Positions 26,403-35,100 of a DNA stretch of 64,000 nucleotides are shown here, piece after piece. The DNA lies in contig NZ_AOCN01000013.1 in NCBI RefSeq assembly GCF_000350525.1, positions 1-64,000 of the forward strand, written 5' to 3'. The notes under the pieces were generated by a model. That model saw only the letters and a program-made list of their open reading frames with translations. It was not told the DNA's origin and ran no database searches. This DNA comes from Leucobacter salsicius M1-8. Its GTDB lineage: Bacteria > Actinomycetota > Actinomycetes > Actinomycetales > Microbacteriaceae. The first letter of the stretch is position 1. Every line of letters begins with the position of its first letter. The position numbers were made by a program, and so were the translations under genes.

Positions 26403-27776
26403 GTGACCCCCGATCCTGCCGCGCCCGACGCCAGCAATTCCGAGCCCCGCGCCTCAAACGCCCGCCGCTCCATCGATCGCTCCATCGGTGACCTCGCGTT
26501 CCCTGCGCTCGGGGCGCTCATCGCGGAGCCGCTGTTCCTCATCGCCGATTCGGCGATGGTCGGGCACCTCGGCGCCTCACCGCTCGCGGGTCTCGCGGTG
26601 GCGAGCGCGATTTTGCAGACCGTCGTCGGGTTAATGGTGTTTCTCGCATACTCGACAACACCGCTCGTGGCCCGGCGCCGCGGCGCCGGCGACCTCACGG
26701 GTGCGGTGCAGGCCGGGATCGACGGGCTGTGGCTCGCTCTCGGCATCGGCATCATCGTGGGGGCCGCACTGTGGGCGGTGACCGACCCGCTCGTGTTCGC
26801 ATTCAACATCGATGCTGAAACCGCGGGCCACGCCCGCGCATACCTGGCCATCTCATGCCTTGGTGTGCCCGCGATGCTGCTCGTGTTTGCCGCGAGCGGT
26901 CTGCTGCGGGGCCTCATGGATACGCGCACCCCACTCATCGTCGCAACCGTCGCATTCGGCGCCAACATCGCACTGAACTGGGTGTTCATCTATGTCTTGG
27001 GGTTGGGGGTGGCGGGCAGTGCTATCGGAACCGTGATCGCCCAGTGTGGCATGGTGGCGGTGTACCTCGCGGTGATCTCGCGTCACGCGAAGCGCGCGGG
27101 TGCGAGTGTCCTCCCGCGCCGCGATGGGCTCGGGCATGCGGGCCGTAGCGGCTGGTGGTTGTTTGTTCGCACACTCGGGCTACGGGCGGCGCTGCTCGCG
27201 ACCGTGTTTGCCGCCACGAGCCATGGCACTGCCGCGACTGCCGGGTACCAGGTTGTTTTCACGATCTTCTCGACCGCCGCGTTTGCCCTCGACGCACTCG
27301 CGATCGCTGCACAGGCGCTCGTAGGCGAGGCGCTCGGCGCCCGCAACGCCGAGCGGGCGCGGGCCGTGGTGAGGCGCTGCGTCTTCTGGGGCATCGCCTG
27401 CGGCGTCGGCATCGGCGCCCTCCTCGCCGCCACCAGCCCCGTCATCGGCTATGTCTTCACCAGCGACGACCGGGTACTCGAGATCCTGCCCGCCGCGGTA
27501 CTGACGCTCGGCCTCTCGCTGCCACTGGGCGGCTTCGTGTTCGTGCTTGACGGGGTACTCATGGGGGCTGGCGACGCCCGCTACCTCGCGTGGACGAGCC
27601 TCGTTAACCTCGCTGTGTACCTCCCCGTGCTGTGGGCGCTCACGGTGCTCGTGCCCACGGGCACCGTGGCACTCGTCGCGCTCACGGCTGGATTCACCGT
27701 CGTGTTCATGCTTGCGCGGGCCCTCACCCTGGGATTGCGCGCCCGCGGCGGGCGCTGGGTCGTACTGGGCGTGTGA
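26403..27776 (+). CDS. MATE family efflux transporter (DinF-like)
   Basis: A 457-residue multidrug/toxin exporter with about 12 predicted helices. The opening RSIGDLAFPALGALIAEPLFLIADSAMVGHLG is typical of DinF-type MATE proteins. The second half repeats the fold (TAGYQVVFTIFSTAAFALDALAIAAQALVGEALGA). The start is taken as the GTG at 26403, because the upstream extension to 26322 looks non-coding and begins with TTG. No strong ribosome site is visible. It probably uses a Na+ or H+ gradient; substrates are unknown. The gene ends at a perfect CTTGATCCGGATCAAG palindrome shared with the convergent hydrolase remnant. Confidence 0.88.
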   Translation: MTPDPAAPDASNSEPRASNARRSIDRSIGDLAFPALGALIAEPLFLIADSAMVGHLGASPLAGLAVASAILQTVVGLMVFLAYSTTPLVARRRGAGDLTGAVQAGIDGLWLALGIGIIVGAALWAVTDPLVFAFNIDAETAGHARAYLAISCLGVPAMLLVFAASGLLRGLMDTRTPLIVATVAFGANIALNWVFIYVLGLGVAGSAIGTVIAQCGMVAVYLAVISRHAKRAGASVLPRRDGLGHAGRSGWWLFVRTLGLRAALLATVFAATSHGTAATAGYQVVFTIFSTAAFALDALAIAAQALVGEALGARNAERARAVVRRCVFWGIACGVGIGALLAATSPVIGYVFTSDDRVLEILPAAVLTLGLSLPLGGFVFVLDGVLMGAGDARYLAWTSLVNLAVYLPVLWALTVLVPTGTVALVALTAGFTVVFMLARALTLGLRARGGRWVVLGV

Positions 27777-27788
27777 TCTTGATCCGGA

Positions 27789-29288
27789 TCAAGACCCCGC
27801 GTCATCAGCGCTGAGGTCGTCGGTGCACACCTGCCCATCCAGTGTCAGCAGAGTTGCGCTGCCCAGCTCGTCAGCGAGCACCTGTGCGTACTGGAAGGGG
27901 GTCGCGTGGTCGCCCGTAATACCGATTACCAGGATCGGGTCGGCACCCTTTGCCGAGAAGTTATCTGCTTAGTCGAGCCCGCTTTCTGGCAGCGCGTAAC
28001 ACGACATGTCGACGTATGGGGCGAGGACATCGTCGGTCACCTCGGGGCCGCCCATCAGCCGCGGCACCCCGGTTTCTCTCACGTGATCGAGCAGGCCGAC
28101 CACATTGGGGTCGAGGGGAAACGAGTGACAGGTCACGATGTCCATCGCGAGGTCCACGGTTCCTTCGGTCGACAGATTCTCGGCCAGTACGTCGATCGCG
28201 TCTTGATTGCCAAAGAGTGCCAGTGCGATCGTGTCGAGCATGTCCCCGCGCCCCACATGGCTTTGGTAGAGCGTGCCCACCAAGAGCCCATACAGCGCGT
28301 CTCCCGTGACGACGGACGCATCACTCGCGACCAGCGGCTTGCGGTTGAGTTGGTCGAGGACCTCGATGAGGGAGTCCTCCGAGGTGAACGGACACACCTC
28401 GACGACGTCTGCGTACACCGTGCGGCAGGTGTCGGCGAGCGCGGCAAGCGCATTGGAGATGGCGACCTGCTGATCGAACTGATGGATCGGGCTGGCCCAT
28501 TCCGCGTTCTCCGCACTATCGAGCATCATCCGGCCCACGCGCTCGGGGAAGATGCTCGCATATGTCGCACCCAACATGGTGCCGTAGGAGTAGCCCAGGT
28601 AGTCGAGCCGCTCCTCATCCACCAGGTGCCGCAAGAGTTCCATGTCGCGGGCTACCTGCACCGTTCCCATGGTGCGAGCGAGCGAGTTCGCCGCGACGCA
28701 CTCAGCGATCTGCACCGCACGCAACTCTGATCCGGCATCATCGCACTCGATGGGCGTGCTGCGCCCGATTCCGCGCGGGTCGAAACCGAGCAGGTCATAG
28801 TTGTCGAGCACCTCCTCGAACCCCGGAGACAGCGCCATACCGAGCATGAACTCGACACCGGGTTCGCCGGGCCCTCCCGGATTGCCGAGCAGTGTGCCGC
28901 GCGCCGATCCGGTCGACGATACATGCGCGACCGAGAGTTCAATGGTCTCCGAATTGGACGGGTCGTCCCAGTCGAACGGTGCCGCAACCATGGCACATCG
29001 AATGCCATCGGCATCGATACCTGCACGCTCGAGCTCGGCCACCGTCGCGGGGTCAGCTCCGAAACTGTCATCACACGGCGCCCACTCGAGCTTCTGCTTG
29101 TACAGCTCGGAAAAGTTCGACGCCTGCCACGCCGCGCCCCGGGCGGCAGGATCAATGAGCTCCTCAAGACCCGGGGTAGCGGGGGATGCACAGCCCGCCA
29201 GCAGCAGGGTCGCTGATGCGAGCGCCGCAAACAATCCCCGTCGAACTCGATTCCCCCCGCGCGTCCTCATGCGCTCAGACGAGTGCAC
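27789..29288 (-). pseudogene. TAP-like alpha/beta-hydrolase lipoprotein, interrupted by an in-frame stop
   Basis: Residues 1-439 (down to 27969) encode a lipoprotein (lipobox LAGC) of the tripeptidyl-aminopeptidase/SlpD type, with oxyanion region GNPGGPGEPG and nucleophile elbow GYSYGT. An in-frame TAA lies at 27969-27971. The same frame then continues for 59 codons to TGA at 27789, and the continuation clearly belongs to the TAP-like C-terminal domain: ADPILVIGITGDHATPFQYA, then LADELGSATLLTLDG. The catalytic Asp (TGD) therefore falls after the stop, and the usual GHT histidine motif after LxxxDG is absent. Total length would be 499 codons, normal for the family. It is probably a degraded gene; an active truncated product is unlikely. 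Confidence 0.82.
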
Positions 29289-29396
29289 CGTCGCCGCGCG
29301 TGACTAGGCCCACAGCACACCAGTACTGCGCGCAAGTGGCGCGCATTGATACGCTGAATCGTTGGCTCACCTGAGCCACACGACCCCAGGAGTATC

Positions 29397-30716
29397 GTGC
29401 ACACTCGGGCATCGGGCCAGCCCCGCTTCGCTACCCGTTGGACCTACGGCGTGCTTGCCATTTTTGCCCTGCTGGGAACCGGATTGGGCAGCTGGCTGAG
29501 CCGTCTGCCCGCCGTGCGCGACCACCTGGGAGCATCCACGTTTGAGATGAGCCTGATCGGGCTTACCCTCGCCACCGGATCGGTAATTGGGCTCGTGCTC
29601 TCGGGCCGCACTGTGTCACTGCTCGGAGCCCGTCGCTCACTCGCGATCTTCATCGTGACGCAGTCCGTCTTGATGCCGCTTGCCGCGACCCTGTTCTGGG
29701 TCGGCGCGGTGATTCCCGGGGCTATCGCGATCGCACTCTTTGGCTTCTCCTTTGCCACCGCCGACGTCGCCATGAACGTGAGCGGGGCCGGGGCTGAGCG
29801 GGCCCTACGCAAACCCCGCATGTCCCTGTTCCATGCCGGATACAGCCTCGGCAGCGTCACCTCGATGGGGCTCGGCGCCCTCGCGGAGTCGGCCGGAATG
29901 TCAGTGCCCGTGCACCTCGGCATCGTCTACTTCGTGGTTATCGTGGGCGGGCTCATCGCGTTGCGGGTGCTCCCCCACGGCGTCGAGCTCGACCACGCGA
30001 GCCCGGCCGCCGAGGCCGAGGCCGCGAAGGCCCACCCCAGTGTGCACACCGGCCCCATTGAGATCATCAAGGCTCCGGCCGCCGATCCGGAGTCGCAGCA
30101 TGCAGACCCCAGCGCGCCCGGGAAGGGCAAGCGGGCCTACAACCCGTGGCGAGACCCGCGCATCATCATGATCGGCCTCATCACCATGAGCATGAGCCTC
30201 GCCGAGGGCACGGCGAGCGACTGGCTGCCGCTCGCGCTCGCCGATGGCCGCGGGTTCGCCAACGACACGGCGGCACTCACGCTCGCCATTTTCTTTGTGT
30301 CCATGACCCTGGTCCGGATCGCGGGCAGCTGGCTGTTGCCGCGGTTCGGCCGCGTGACGGTGCTGCGAGCGGGCGCCGTGCTCGTCGCCGTGGGCGTCGG
30401 CATCACGATTCTGGTGCCGTCTCCCGCCGCGAGCGTCATTGGTGCGGCACTGTGGGGCATGGGCTGCGCATTCGGGTTCCCGGTGGGTATCTCGGCGGCA
30501 GCCGACGACCCCAAGACGGCCGTGCGCGGCGTGGCGGCGGTCTCGGCGATCGCCTACACCGCGTTCCTGCTCGGCCCCATGCTCATTGGATTCCTGGGTG
30601 AACAGCTGGGCCTGCTGCCCGCATTCTGGCCGCTCGTTATCTTCGCGGCATTCGTGCTGGTCGTGGCTGGGGTGGCGCGCGAGCGTCCGCAGGAACCAAG
30701 CACGCCGGCGCGCTAA
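29397..30716 (+). CDS. MFS transporter
   Basis: A 439-residue major facilitator with about 12 helices in two halves, separated by a long charged loop (about residues 198-245, Ala/Glu/His-rich). The first half has FALLGTGLGSWLSRLPAVRDHLG and the loop 2-3 motif SGRTVSLLGARRSL. The second half has ALWGMGCAFGFPVGISAAADDP, reminiscent of the YbjJ-type subgroup. It starts at GTG, with AGGAG four bases upstream. Substrate is unknown. It stands alone, with its stop codon inside the -10 box of nucS. Confidence 0.88.
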   Translation: MHTRASGQPRFATRWTYGVLAIFALLGTGLGSWLSRLPAVRDHLGASTFEMSLIGLTLATGSVIGLVLSGRTVSLLGARRSLAIFIVTQSVLMPLAATLFWVGAVIPGAIAIALFGFSFATADVAMNVSGAGAERALRKPRMSLFHAGYSLGSVTSMGLGALAESAGMSVPVHLGIVYFVVIVGGLIALRVLPHGVELDHASPAAEAEAAKAHPSVHTGPIEIIKAPAADPESQHADPSAPGKGKRAYNPWRDPRIIMIGLITMSMSLAEGTASDWLPLALADGRGFANDTAALTLAIFFVSMTLVRIAGSWLLPRFGRVTVLRAGAVLVAVGVGITILVPSPAASVIGAALWGMGCAFGFPVGISAAADDPKTAVRGVAAVSAIAYTAFLLGPMLIGFLGEQLGLLPAFWPLVIFAAFVLVVAGVARERPQEPSTPAR

Positions 30717-30719
30717 ACT
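30714..30719 (+). promoter_or_regulatory. -10 box of a leaderless promoter for nucS
   Basis: TAAACT, whose first three bases are the stop codon of the MFS gene, is followed by six bases (GTCGCG) and the GTG start at 30726. This matches the leaderless pattern seen at five other genes here. Confidence 0.5.
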
Positions 30720-30725
30720 GTCGCG

Positions 30726-31418
30726 GTGCGTATCGTTGTTGCTGACTGCTCTGTTGACTATGCGGGGCGCCTCTCCGCCCACCTGCCGAGGGCGAAGCGG
30801 GTGCTCATGCTCAAAAACGACGGCAGCATCCTGGTGCACTCCGATGGTGGCTCCTACAAGCCGCTAAACTGGATGAGCCCGCCGTGCTCGCTCGCCGACC
30901 TCGAACTCGAGGACGATCACCGCGCCGCTGGCATCTCTGAGATGTGGCAGGTGACCCACAAGAAGACCGCCGACAAGCTCGTCGTATCGCTGTTCGAGAT
31001 CTTCCACGACACCTCGTTTGACCTCGGAGTGGACCCCGGGCTTATCAAGGACGGCGTCGAGGCCCACCTGCAGGAGCTGCTCGCCGACCAGATCGACCTC
31101 GTGGGCGACGGGCATCAGCTCGTGCGCCGCGAATACATGACGGCGATCGGCCCGGTCGACATCCTCGCGCGCGACGCCTCGGGCACCGCGGTGGCCATCG
31201 AGATCAAGCGTCGGGGCGAGATCGACGGCGTCGAGCAGCTCACGCGCTACCTCGAACTCATGAACCGCGACCCGCTGCTGGCCCCCGTGACCGGCGTGTT
31301 CGCCGCGCAGGAGATCAAGCCGCAGGCCCGCACGCTGGCCGAGGACCGCGGCATCCGCTGCCTCGTGCTCGACTACGACGCGATGCGCGGCATGGAGGAC
31401 CAGAACACGCTGTTCTGA
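30726..31418 (+). CDS. nucS: Mismatch-specific endonuclease NucS/EndoMS
   Basis: A 230-residue protein that makes double-strand cuts at mismatches, in the non-canonical mismatch repair of actinobacteria and some archaea that lack MutS/MutL. The N-terminal DNA-binding domain has [20 protein letters not shown] and [23 protein letters not shown]. The C-terminal RecB-like nuclease carries GPVDILARD and [21 protein letters not shown] (the D...ExK active site). The tail EDQNTLF ends in the hydrophobic residues thought to contact the β-clamp. Length matches mycobacterial and corynebacterial NucS. Confidence 0.96.
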   Translation: MRIVVADCSVDYAGRLSAHLPRAKRVLMLKNDGSILVHSDGGSYKPLNWMSPPCSLADLELEDDHRAAGISEMWQVTHKKTADKLVVSLFEIFHDTSFDLGVDPGLIKDGVEAHLQELLADQIDLVGDGHQLVRREYMTAIGPVDILARDASGTAVAIEIKRRGEIDGVEQLTRYLELMNRDPLLAPVTGVFAAQEIKPQARTLAEDRGIRCLVLDYDAMRGMEDQNTLF

Positions 31419-31478
31419 GTTATCCCTTTAGATCATTGGGATGTGGCGGCCACAGCACGCGCTGCCACAACAAAAAAC

Positions 31479-31512
31479 GACCCCGGTGAGGCTAGTAACA
31501 CTCACCGGGGTC
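31479..31512. terminator. Intrinsic terminator between nucS and the bioQ-like gene
   Basis: A perfect 12-base-pair stem (GACCCCGGTGAG at 31479-31490 and its complement at 31501-31512) with a 10-base loop. On the minus strand it is followed by a run of six T bases (31472-31477), so it should end the TetR-family gene transcript. It may also stop the nucS message. Confidence 0.85.
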
Positions 31513-31581
31513 TAACCAAGAAACACCTAGGCGAGTAGGTGAATCAGGGCTGCGTTCAGTCTAGCCGCTTGAGAGTCACCC

Positions 31582-31665
31582 CTGTGACCAGTCACACCGG
31601 TCACAGATGGGAAGGTTTGTTCGTTTTAGAGCGCCCTAAACCGTACAAACTGTCCTATCTGTGAC
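31582..31665. repeat. Long imperfect palindrome with repeated CTGTGAC motifs
   Basis: Bases 31600-31665 form a 66-base palindrome without a loop: 23-base outer arms (31600-31622 and 31643-31665, 19 of 23 paired) around a 20-base near-palindromic core (TTTTAGAGCGCCCTAAA). Just before it, CTGTGACC (31582-31589) is inverted against GGTCACAG (31599-31606). The unit CTGTGAC/GTCACAG thus occurs several times. It lies in the 3' region between convergent genes. Function is unknown. Confidence 0.7.
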
Positions 31666-31679
31666 GCTGCCGGGGCGGC

Positions 31680-32381
31680 CTAGGCAGCGAGGCCCGTGAG
31701 GATGACGTCGAGGCCGCGGGCGAACGCCTCGTCGAGGCCGTCCGTCGACTCGGTTGGGCTGGGGCCAGCCGGGTCGGGTCGGTCGGCCCGGGCGGCAGGG
31801 CCGCTCGAGTCAGCCGGGGCCCCCAGAAGCGCCCCAAACGCCGCCGCCTGGCGATGCATCTGCGTCTGCTGCGCCTGCCCAAACGTGTAGATCAACAGCG
31901 TGCGCGCACCGTCGCGACCCACCAGCTCTGCGAGCTCGTCTTCGAGGTCGGAGGCGCCCATGCGAAACGCGGCCGCCGTAGCCACGACGTCTGCCCCATC
32001 GCGGGTGGCGAGCATCGTGCTGCGCAGCTCCTCGCACATGCACCGAGCCACCCGACGGTTCACCTCGGCCGAGTCGCTCCCCACCGGCCCCATCGCCATG
32101 GGTCTGGTCACGGCGGACCCCGTACCCGCCGGGCGCGAGCCCGCCGCTCCGGGCACCTCGCGGCTCTCGGCCGCCCGCTTGCGAGCCCGAGCACCCACCC
32201 CGGCGACAATGTCGTCAGCCATGAGCGCGAGCAGCGACTGCTTGTCGGGCACGTGGTGGTAGAGCGCACTGGGCTGCACCCCGAGCTCGGCGGCAACCCT
32301 ACGCATCGAGCACCCCTCGAGGCCCTGAGCCCCGAGCACACGCAACGCGGCGGCCACGACGTCGACAAGTGAGTTGCGCAT
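31680..32381 (-). CDS. TetR-family repressor, BioQ-like, of biotin transport
   Basis: A 233-residue regulator. The N-terminal TetR helix-turn-helix covers residues about 8-50 (LVDVVAAALRVLGAQGLEGCSMRR then ELGVQPSALYHHVPDKQSLL). A Gly/Pro/Arg-rich low-complexity stretch (about 75-100) and a Pro/Ser-rich one near 195-220 interrupt the ligand domain. It is divergent from bioY, and the gap holds two TGAAC-N3-GTTC type half-operators, the pattern known for BioQ in corynebacteria and mycobacteria. I infer that it represses bioYMN and itself. It starts at the ATG at 32381, with a leaderless-type -10 box upstream. Confidence 0.8.
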   Translation of the reverse strand: MRNSLVDVVAAALRVLGAQGLEGCSMRRVAAELGVQPSALYHHVPDKQSLLALMADDIVAGVGARARKRAAESREVPGAAGSRPAGTGSAVTRPMAMGPVGSDSAEVNRRVARCMCEELRSTMLATRDGADVVATAAAFRMGASDLEDELAELVGRDGARTLLIYTFGQAQQTQMHRQAAAFGALLGAPADSSGPAARADRPDPAGPSPTESTDGLDEAFARGLDVILTGLAA

Positions 32382-32387
32382 TCCAGA

Positions 32388-32393
32388 ATCCTA
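32388..32393 (-). promoter_or_regulatory. -10 box of a leaderless promoter for the bioQ-like gene
   Basis: On the minus strand TAGGAT is followed by six bases (TCTGGA) and ATG. The operator palindrome begins eight bases further upstream, so repressor binding would cover the promoter. Confidence 0.5.
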
Positions 32394-32400
32394 CCGCTAA

Positions 32401-32432
32401 CCTGAACACTGTTCTCCAGAACACTGTTCAGG
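32401..32432. promoter_or_regulatory. Double BioQ-type operator between the repressor gene and bioY
   Basis: A 32-base near-perfect palindrome made of two copies of GAACACTGTTC (32404-32414 and 32419-32429) flanked by CCT and AGG. Each copy contains GAAC-N3-GTTC, matching the BioQ consensus TGAAC-N3-GTTA/C. Two dimers spaced 15 bases apart would control both divergent promoters. Confidence 0.8.
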
Positions 32433-32473
32433 TTGGGTCGTACCCACCACCCACGCTCCACGAGAGGGATCTC

Positions 32474-33136
32474 ATGTCTCGCACCAGCACCGTTCGCAGG
32501 CCCGCCCGGCGGCACAGCACCGCCACCGACCTGGCCCTCGTCGCAACCTTCGCCGCCCTCATCGCTGTCTGCTCGGTGGTGCCCGGGTTCAGCCTCGGCC
32601 CCGCCGCCATCACGCTGCAGACCTTCGCGGTCCTCCTGTGCGGCGCGGTCCTGGGGGCCAATCGCGGCTTTCTCGCGGTGCTGCTCTATCTCGCGGTCGG
32701 CGCCATCGGCATGCCCGTGTTCTCGGGCGGATCGGCAGGCCTCGCCCCCTTCGCCGGCCCCACCGTGGGCTACCTCCTGAGCTTTCCCCTCGCGGCCTGG
32801 CTCACCGGCTTCATCGTCGAGCGGCTCCCTCGCCAGCGCATGTCCACGAGCGTGCCGCTCATCTTCACGGCGGGAGTCGCCGCCAACCTCGTCTTCATCC
32901 ACACGCTCGGACCGCTCGGGCTCGCCTGGCGCGCGGGTATGTCGATCGGCGAGGCCTTCATCTTCGACCTCGCATTTTGGCCGGGAGACCTGCTCAAGAC
33001 GCTGCTCGTCGCCGTCGTAGCAACCGCGGTGCACCGCGCGTTCCCCGCGCTGCTCCCCCAGCGCCGCCGCGCGAGCACCGCGACCGCACCGGCCGCAACA
33101 ACCTCAGCCGCTTCAGCAACCGCACCCACTGAGTAG
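32474..33136 (+). CDS. bioY: Biotin ECF transporter S component BioY
   Basis: A 220-residue membrane protein that captures biotin. It has about six helices: DLALVATFAALIAVCSVVPG, GPAAITLQTFAVLLCGAVLG, the hallmark LYLAVGAIGMPVFSGGSAGL, and GPTVGYLLSFPLAAWLTGFI. The C-terminal ~30 residues are a basic then Ala/Thr-rich tail. I chose the ATG at 32474; the ORF could be extended upstream but would run through the operator. BioM and BioN follow at once, so this is a complete group I biotin transporter. BioQ-type control from the upstream operator is expected. Confidence 0.95.
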   Translation: MSRTSTVRRPARRHSTATDLALVATFAALIAVCSVVPGFSLGPAAITLQTFAVLLCGAVLGANRGFLAVLLYLAVGAIGMPVFSGGSAGLAPFAGPTVGYLLSFPLAAWLTGFIVERLPRQRMSTSVPLIFTAGVAANLVFIHTLGPLGLAWRAGMSIGEAFIFDLAFWPGDLLKTLLVAVVATAVHRAFPALLPQRRRASTATAPAATTSAASATAPTE

Positions 33137-33147
33137 GCTCTCACAGC

Positions 33148-33867
33148 GTGATCGAGTTCCACGAGGCCGCTGTCTCCGCCCCCACCATCGACGGCGACCT
33201 GACGATCCTGCATCCCGTGAGCCTCACGCTCGCAGAGCCGAAGATCTCGATCATCGGTGCCAACGGGTCGGGCAAGTCCACGCTCGCGAGGCTCATCAAC
33301 GGCCTCGTCGAACCCACCGCGGGCCGCGTCACCATCACGCCCACAACACCCGGCACCCAGTCACCCGGCACCAAGCCGCTCGACACCGCCCGGGACGGCG
33401 CGGCGGTGCGACGCTCCGTGGGCTTTGTGTTCACCGATCCCACCGCGCAGATGATCATGCCCACGGTCATTGAAGACGTCGAACTCTCGCTCCGCCGCAC
33501 CCACCGCAAGAAGCCCGAGCGCCGCGCCGCCGCAGAGCAGACCCTTGAGCGATTCGGCCTGCAGGCGCTCAAGGACCGCAGCGTGCACGCGCTTTCGGGC
33601 GGCCAGCGGCAGCTCCTCGCGATCGCCTCGGTGCTCGCCACCGACCCCGCGATCCTCATCGCCGACGAGCCCACGACGCTGCTCGATCTCACGAACTCGC
33701 GGCGCATCGGTGACCTTCTCCTGGGGCTCGCCCAGCAAACAATCATCGTTACCCACGACTTAGAGCTGGCGGCGCGCGCAGACCGCACCCTCGTGGTCGA
33801 GGCTGGCCGCATCGCCTTCGACGGCGAACCCCACGCGGCGGTCGCCTGGTACCGGGCGAACGCGTGA
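33148..33867 (+). CDS. bioM: Biotin ECF transporter ATPase BioM
   Basis: A 239-residue ABC ATPase that energises BioY/BioN. Walker A is GANGSGKSTLARL (near residue 37), the signature is ALSGGQRQLLAIASVL, Walker B is AILIADEPTTLLD, and the H-loop is IVTHDLELAARAD. The segment VGFVFTDPTAQMIMPTVIEDVELSL matches the ECF-ATPase Q-loop (usually NP..Q). It starts at GTG, 11 bases after bioY, and eight bases before the bioN start region. It is likely translated from the bioY message. Confidence 0.94.
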   Translation: MIEFHEAAVSAPTIDGDLTILHPVSLTLAEPKISIIGANGSGKSTLARLINGLVEPTAGRVTITPTTPGTQSPGTKPLDTARDGAAVRRSVGFVFTDPTAQMIMPTVIEDVELSLRRTHRKKPERRAAAEQTLERFGLQALKDRSVHALSGGQRQLLAIASVLATDPAILIADEPTTLLDLTNSRRIGDLLLGLAQQTIIVTHDLELAARADRTLVVEAGRIAFDGEPHAAVAWYRANA

Positions 33868-33874
33868 GCGCCGC

Positions 33875-34507
33875 ATGAGTACCAACTCACCGCTCGGAAC
33901 CTACCGCGCCGGCCGCGGCCCACTGCACCGACTGCGCCCCGGGGCGAAGCTCGCGGGCCTCTTCGTCGTCGCGATCGCCGTCATGATGACCTCGGGGGTG
34001 TGGTGGACGGCCGCCTGGCTCGCGCTCGGCATCGCCCTCGCGCTCCTCTCGGGCCTGCGGGGTCGCGATTTCTGGCGCGTCGCCCGCGGCTTTGCGCTCA
34101 TCGCGGTGCCGCTCTTCGCGTTTCAGTCGTGGCAGCACGGCTGGGAGCGGGGCTTCACGGTCGTCGGCGGCCTGCTCGCGCTCATCCTTGCGGCGAGCGC
34201 AGTGACCGCGTCCACGGCCACGAGCGACATGCTCGACACGGTGGCCTGGCTGCTGCGGCCCCTCGCACGGCTGGGGATTGATCCGGATCGCATCGCCCTC
34301 GCGTTCTCACTCACCATCACCGCGATCCCGAGCATTTTCGCGGTCGCGAAGGAAACGCAGCATGCCGCCCGCGCCCGCGGGCTCGACCGGAGCCTCAGGG
34401 CCCGGATCGTGCCGCTCGTGCTGCGCACGGTCGCGCACGCGCAGGCCACCGGTGAGGCGCTCGCGGCGCGCGGCGTCGGTGAGCACGAGCCCAAAGCGGG
34501 GCCGTAG
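33875..34507 (+). CDS. bioN: Biotin ECF transporter T component BioN
   Basis: A 210-residue membrane coupling protein (EcfT family). It opens with LGTYRAGRGPLHRLRPGAKLAGL, usual for BioN, and carries the coupling-helix motifs AARARGLDRS and ATGEALAARGVGEHEP, which hold the conserved Ala-Arg-Gly signatures contacting the ATPase. About five helices. It is the last gene of the bioYMN operon; its stop codon overlaps the -10 box of the next gene. Confidence 0.92.
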   Translation: MSTNSPLGTYRAGRGPLHRLRPGAKLAGLFVVAIAVMMTSGVWWTAAWLALGIALALLSGLRGRDFWRVARGFALIAVPLFAFQSWQHGWERGFTVVGGLLALILAASAVTASTATSDMLDTVAWLLRPLARLGIDPDRIALAFSLTITAIPSIFAVAKETQHAARARGLDRSLRARIVPLVLRTVAHAQATGEALAARGVGEHEPKAGP

Positions 34508-34510
34508 GCT
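34505..34510 (+). promoter_or_regulatory. -10 box of a leaderless promoter for the SseB-like gene
   Basis: TAGGCT, which starts with the stop codon of bioN, is followed by six bases (AGTCGC) and the ATG at 34517. A separate start of transcription for the SseB-like gene is therefore likely, in addition to readthrough from bioYMN. Confidence 0.5.
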
Positions 34511-34516
34511 AGTCGC

Positions 34517-34987
34517 ATGACCGAACCGCATGAGGCCGAGAGTATCCCCGAAGACGTTCACGCCGATTACGTCAACGAGGCGGCGCAGGCGGCCCTAGCC
34601 GCGTTTCAGGCGTCGCCCGATTACGAGCACCTCGCCGTGTTCCTGAACGCGCTGCGCGAGGGCTACCTCGTCGTCGACGTGACGGGTGAGCCGTCGAAGA
34701 AGAAGCGCCACCGCATTCGCACGATCCGGTCGACGAAGGGGCAGCTCGTGTTGCCGCTGTTCACGTCGATGGACGAGCTGCGCGAGGTGGTTCCGGCTGA
34801 GCGCCGCCACATGATGCGCGGCGCCGTCATGCCAGCCCGTGACGCGCTCGCATTCATTGGCGCCGACCGCTTCGTCGCGGCGGAGTTCAACAAGGGACCG
34901 GCATCGCTCGTGCTGTTGCGCAAGTACGTCGCCCTCGCGCTGGGCGAGGACGAGATTACCGCGGCTTCGCTCGAAGCCGCGAAGTAG
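34517..34987 (+). CDS. SseB N-terminal domain-like protein
   Basis: A 156-residue soluble protein. The region AALAAFQASPDYEHLAVFLNALREGYLVVDV, then TKGQLVLPLFTSMDELREVVP and a later MPARDALAFIGADRFVAAEFNKGP, matches the SseB N-terminal domain seen in many actinobacterial proteins of unknown role. A basic linker KKKRHRIRTIR lies in the middle. No catalytic motif is evident. It follows bioN by nine bases but has its own probable promoter. Confidence 0.75.
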   Translation: MTEPHEAESIPEDVHADYVNEAAQAALAAFQASPDYEHLAVFLNALREGYLVVDVTGEPSKKKRHRIRTIRSTKGQLVLPLFTSMDELREVVPAERRHMMRGAVMPARDALAFIGADRFVAAEFNKGPASLVLLRKYVALALGEDEITAASLEAAK

Positions 34988-35015
34988 CGGCGAAGTAGCC
35001 GACCGGCGAGACCAA

Positions 35016-35063
35016 CAGTGCGGCCCTGGTCCCCCTCACGAGAGGGCGACCAGGGCCGCACTG
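35016..35063. terminator. Terminator hairpin between convergent genes
   Basis: A perfect 16-base-pair stem, CAGTGCGGCCCTGGTC at 35016-35031 with its complement at 35048-35063. The plus strand continues TGTTTTC, so it fits an intrinsic terminator for the SseB-like gene. It also lies just downstream of the minus-strand DUF308 gene. Confidence 0.85.
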
Positions 35064-35100
35064 TGTTTTCGGCACGCCGCCAAGCGCGCGGTGCCATTGT

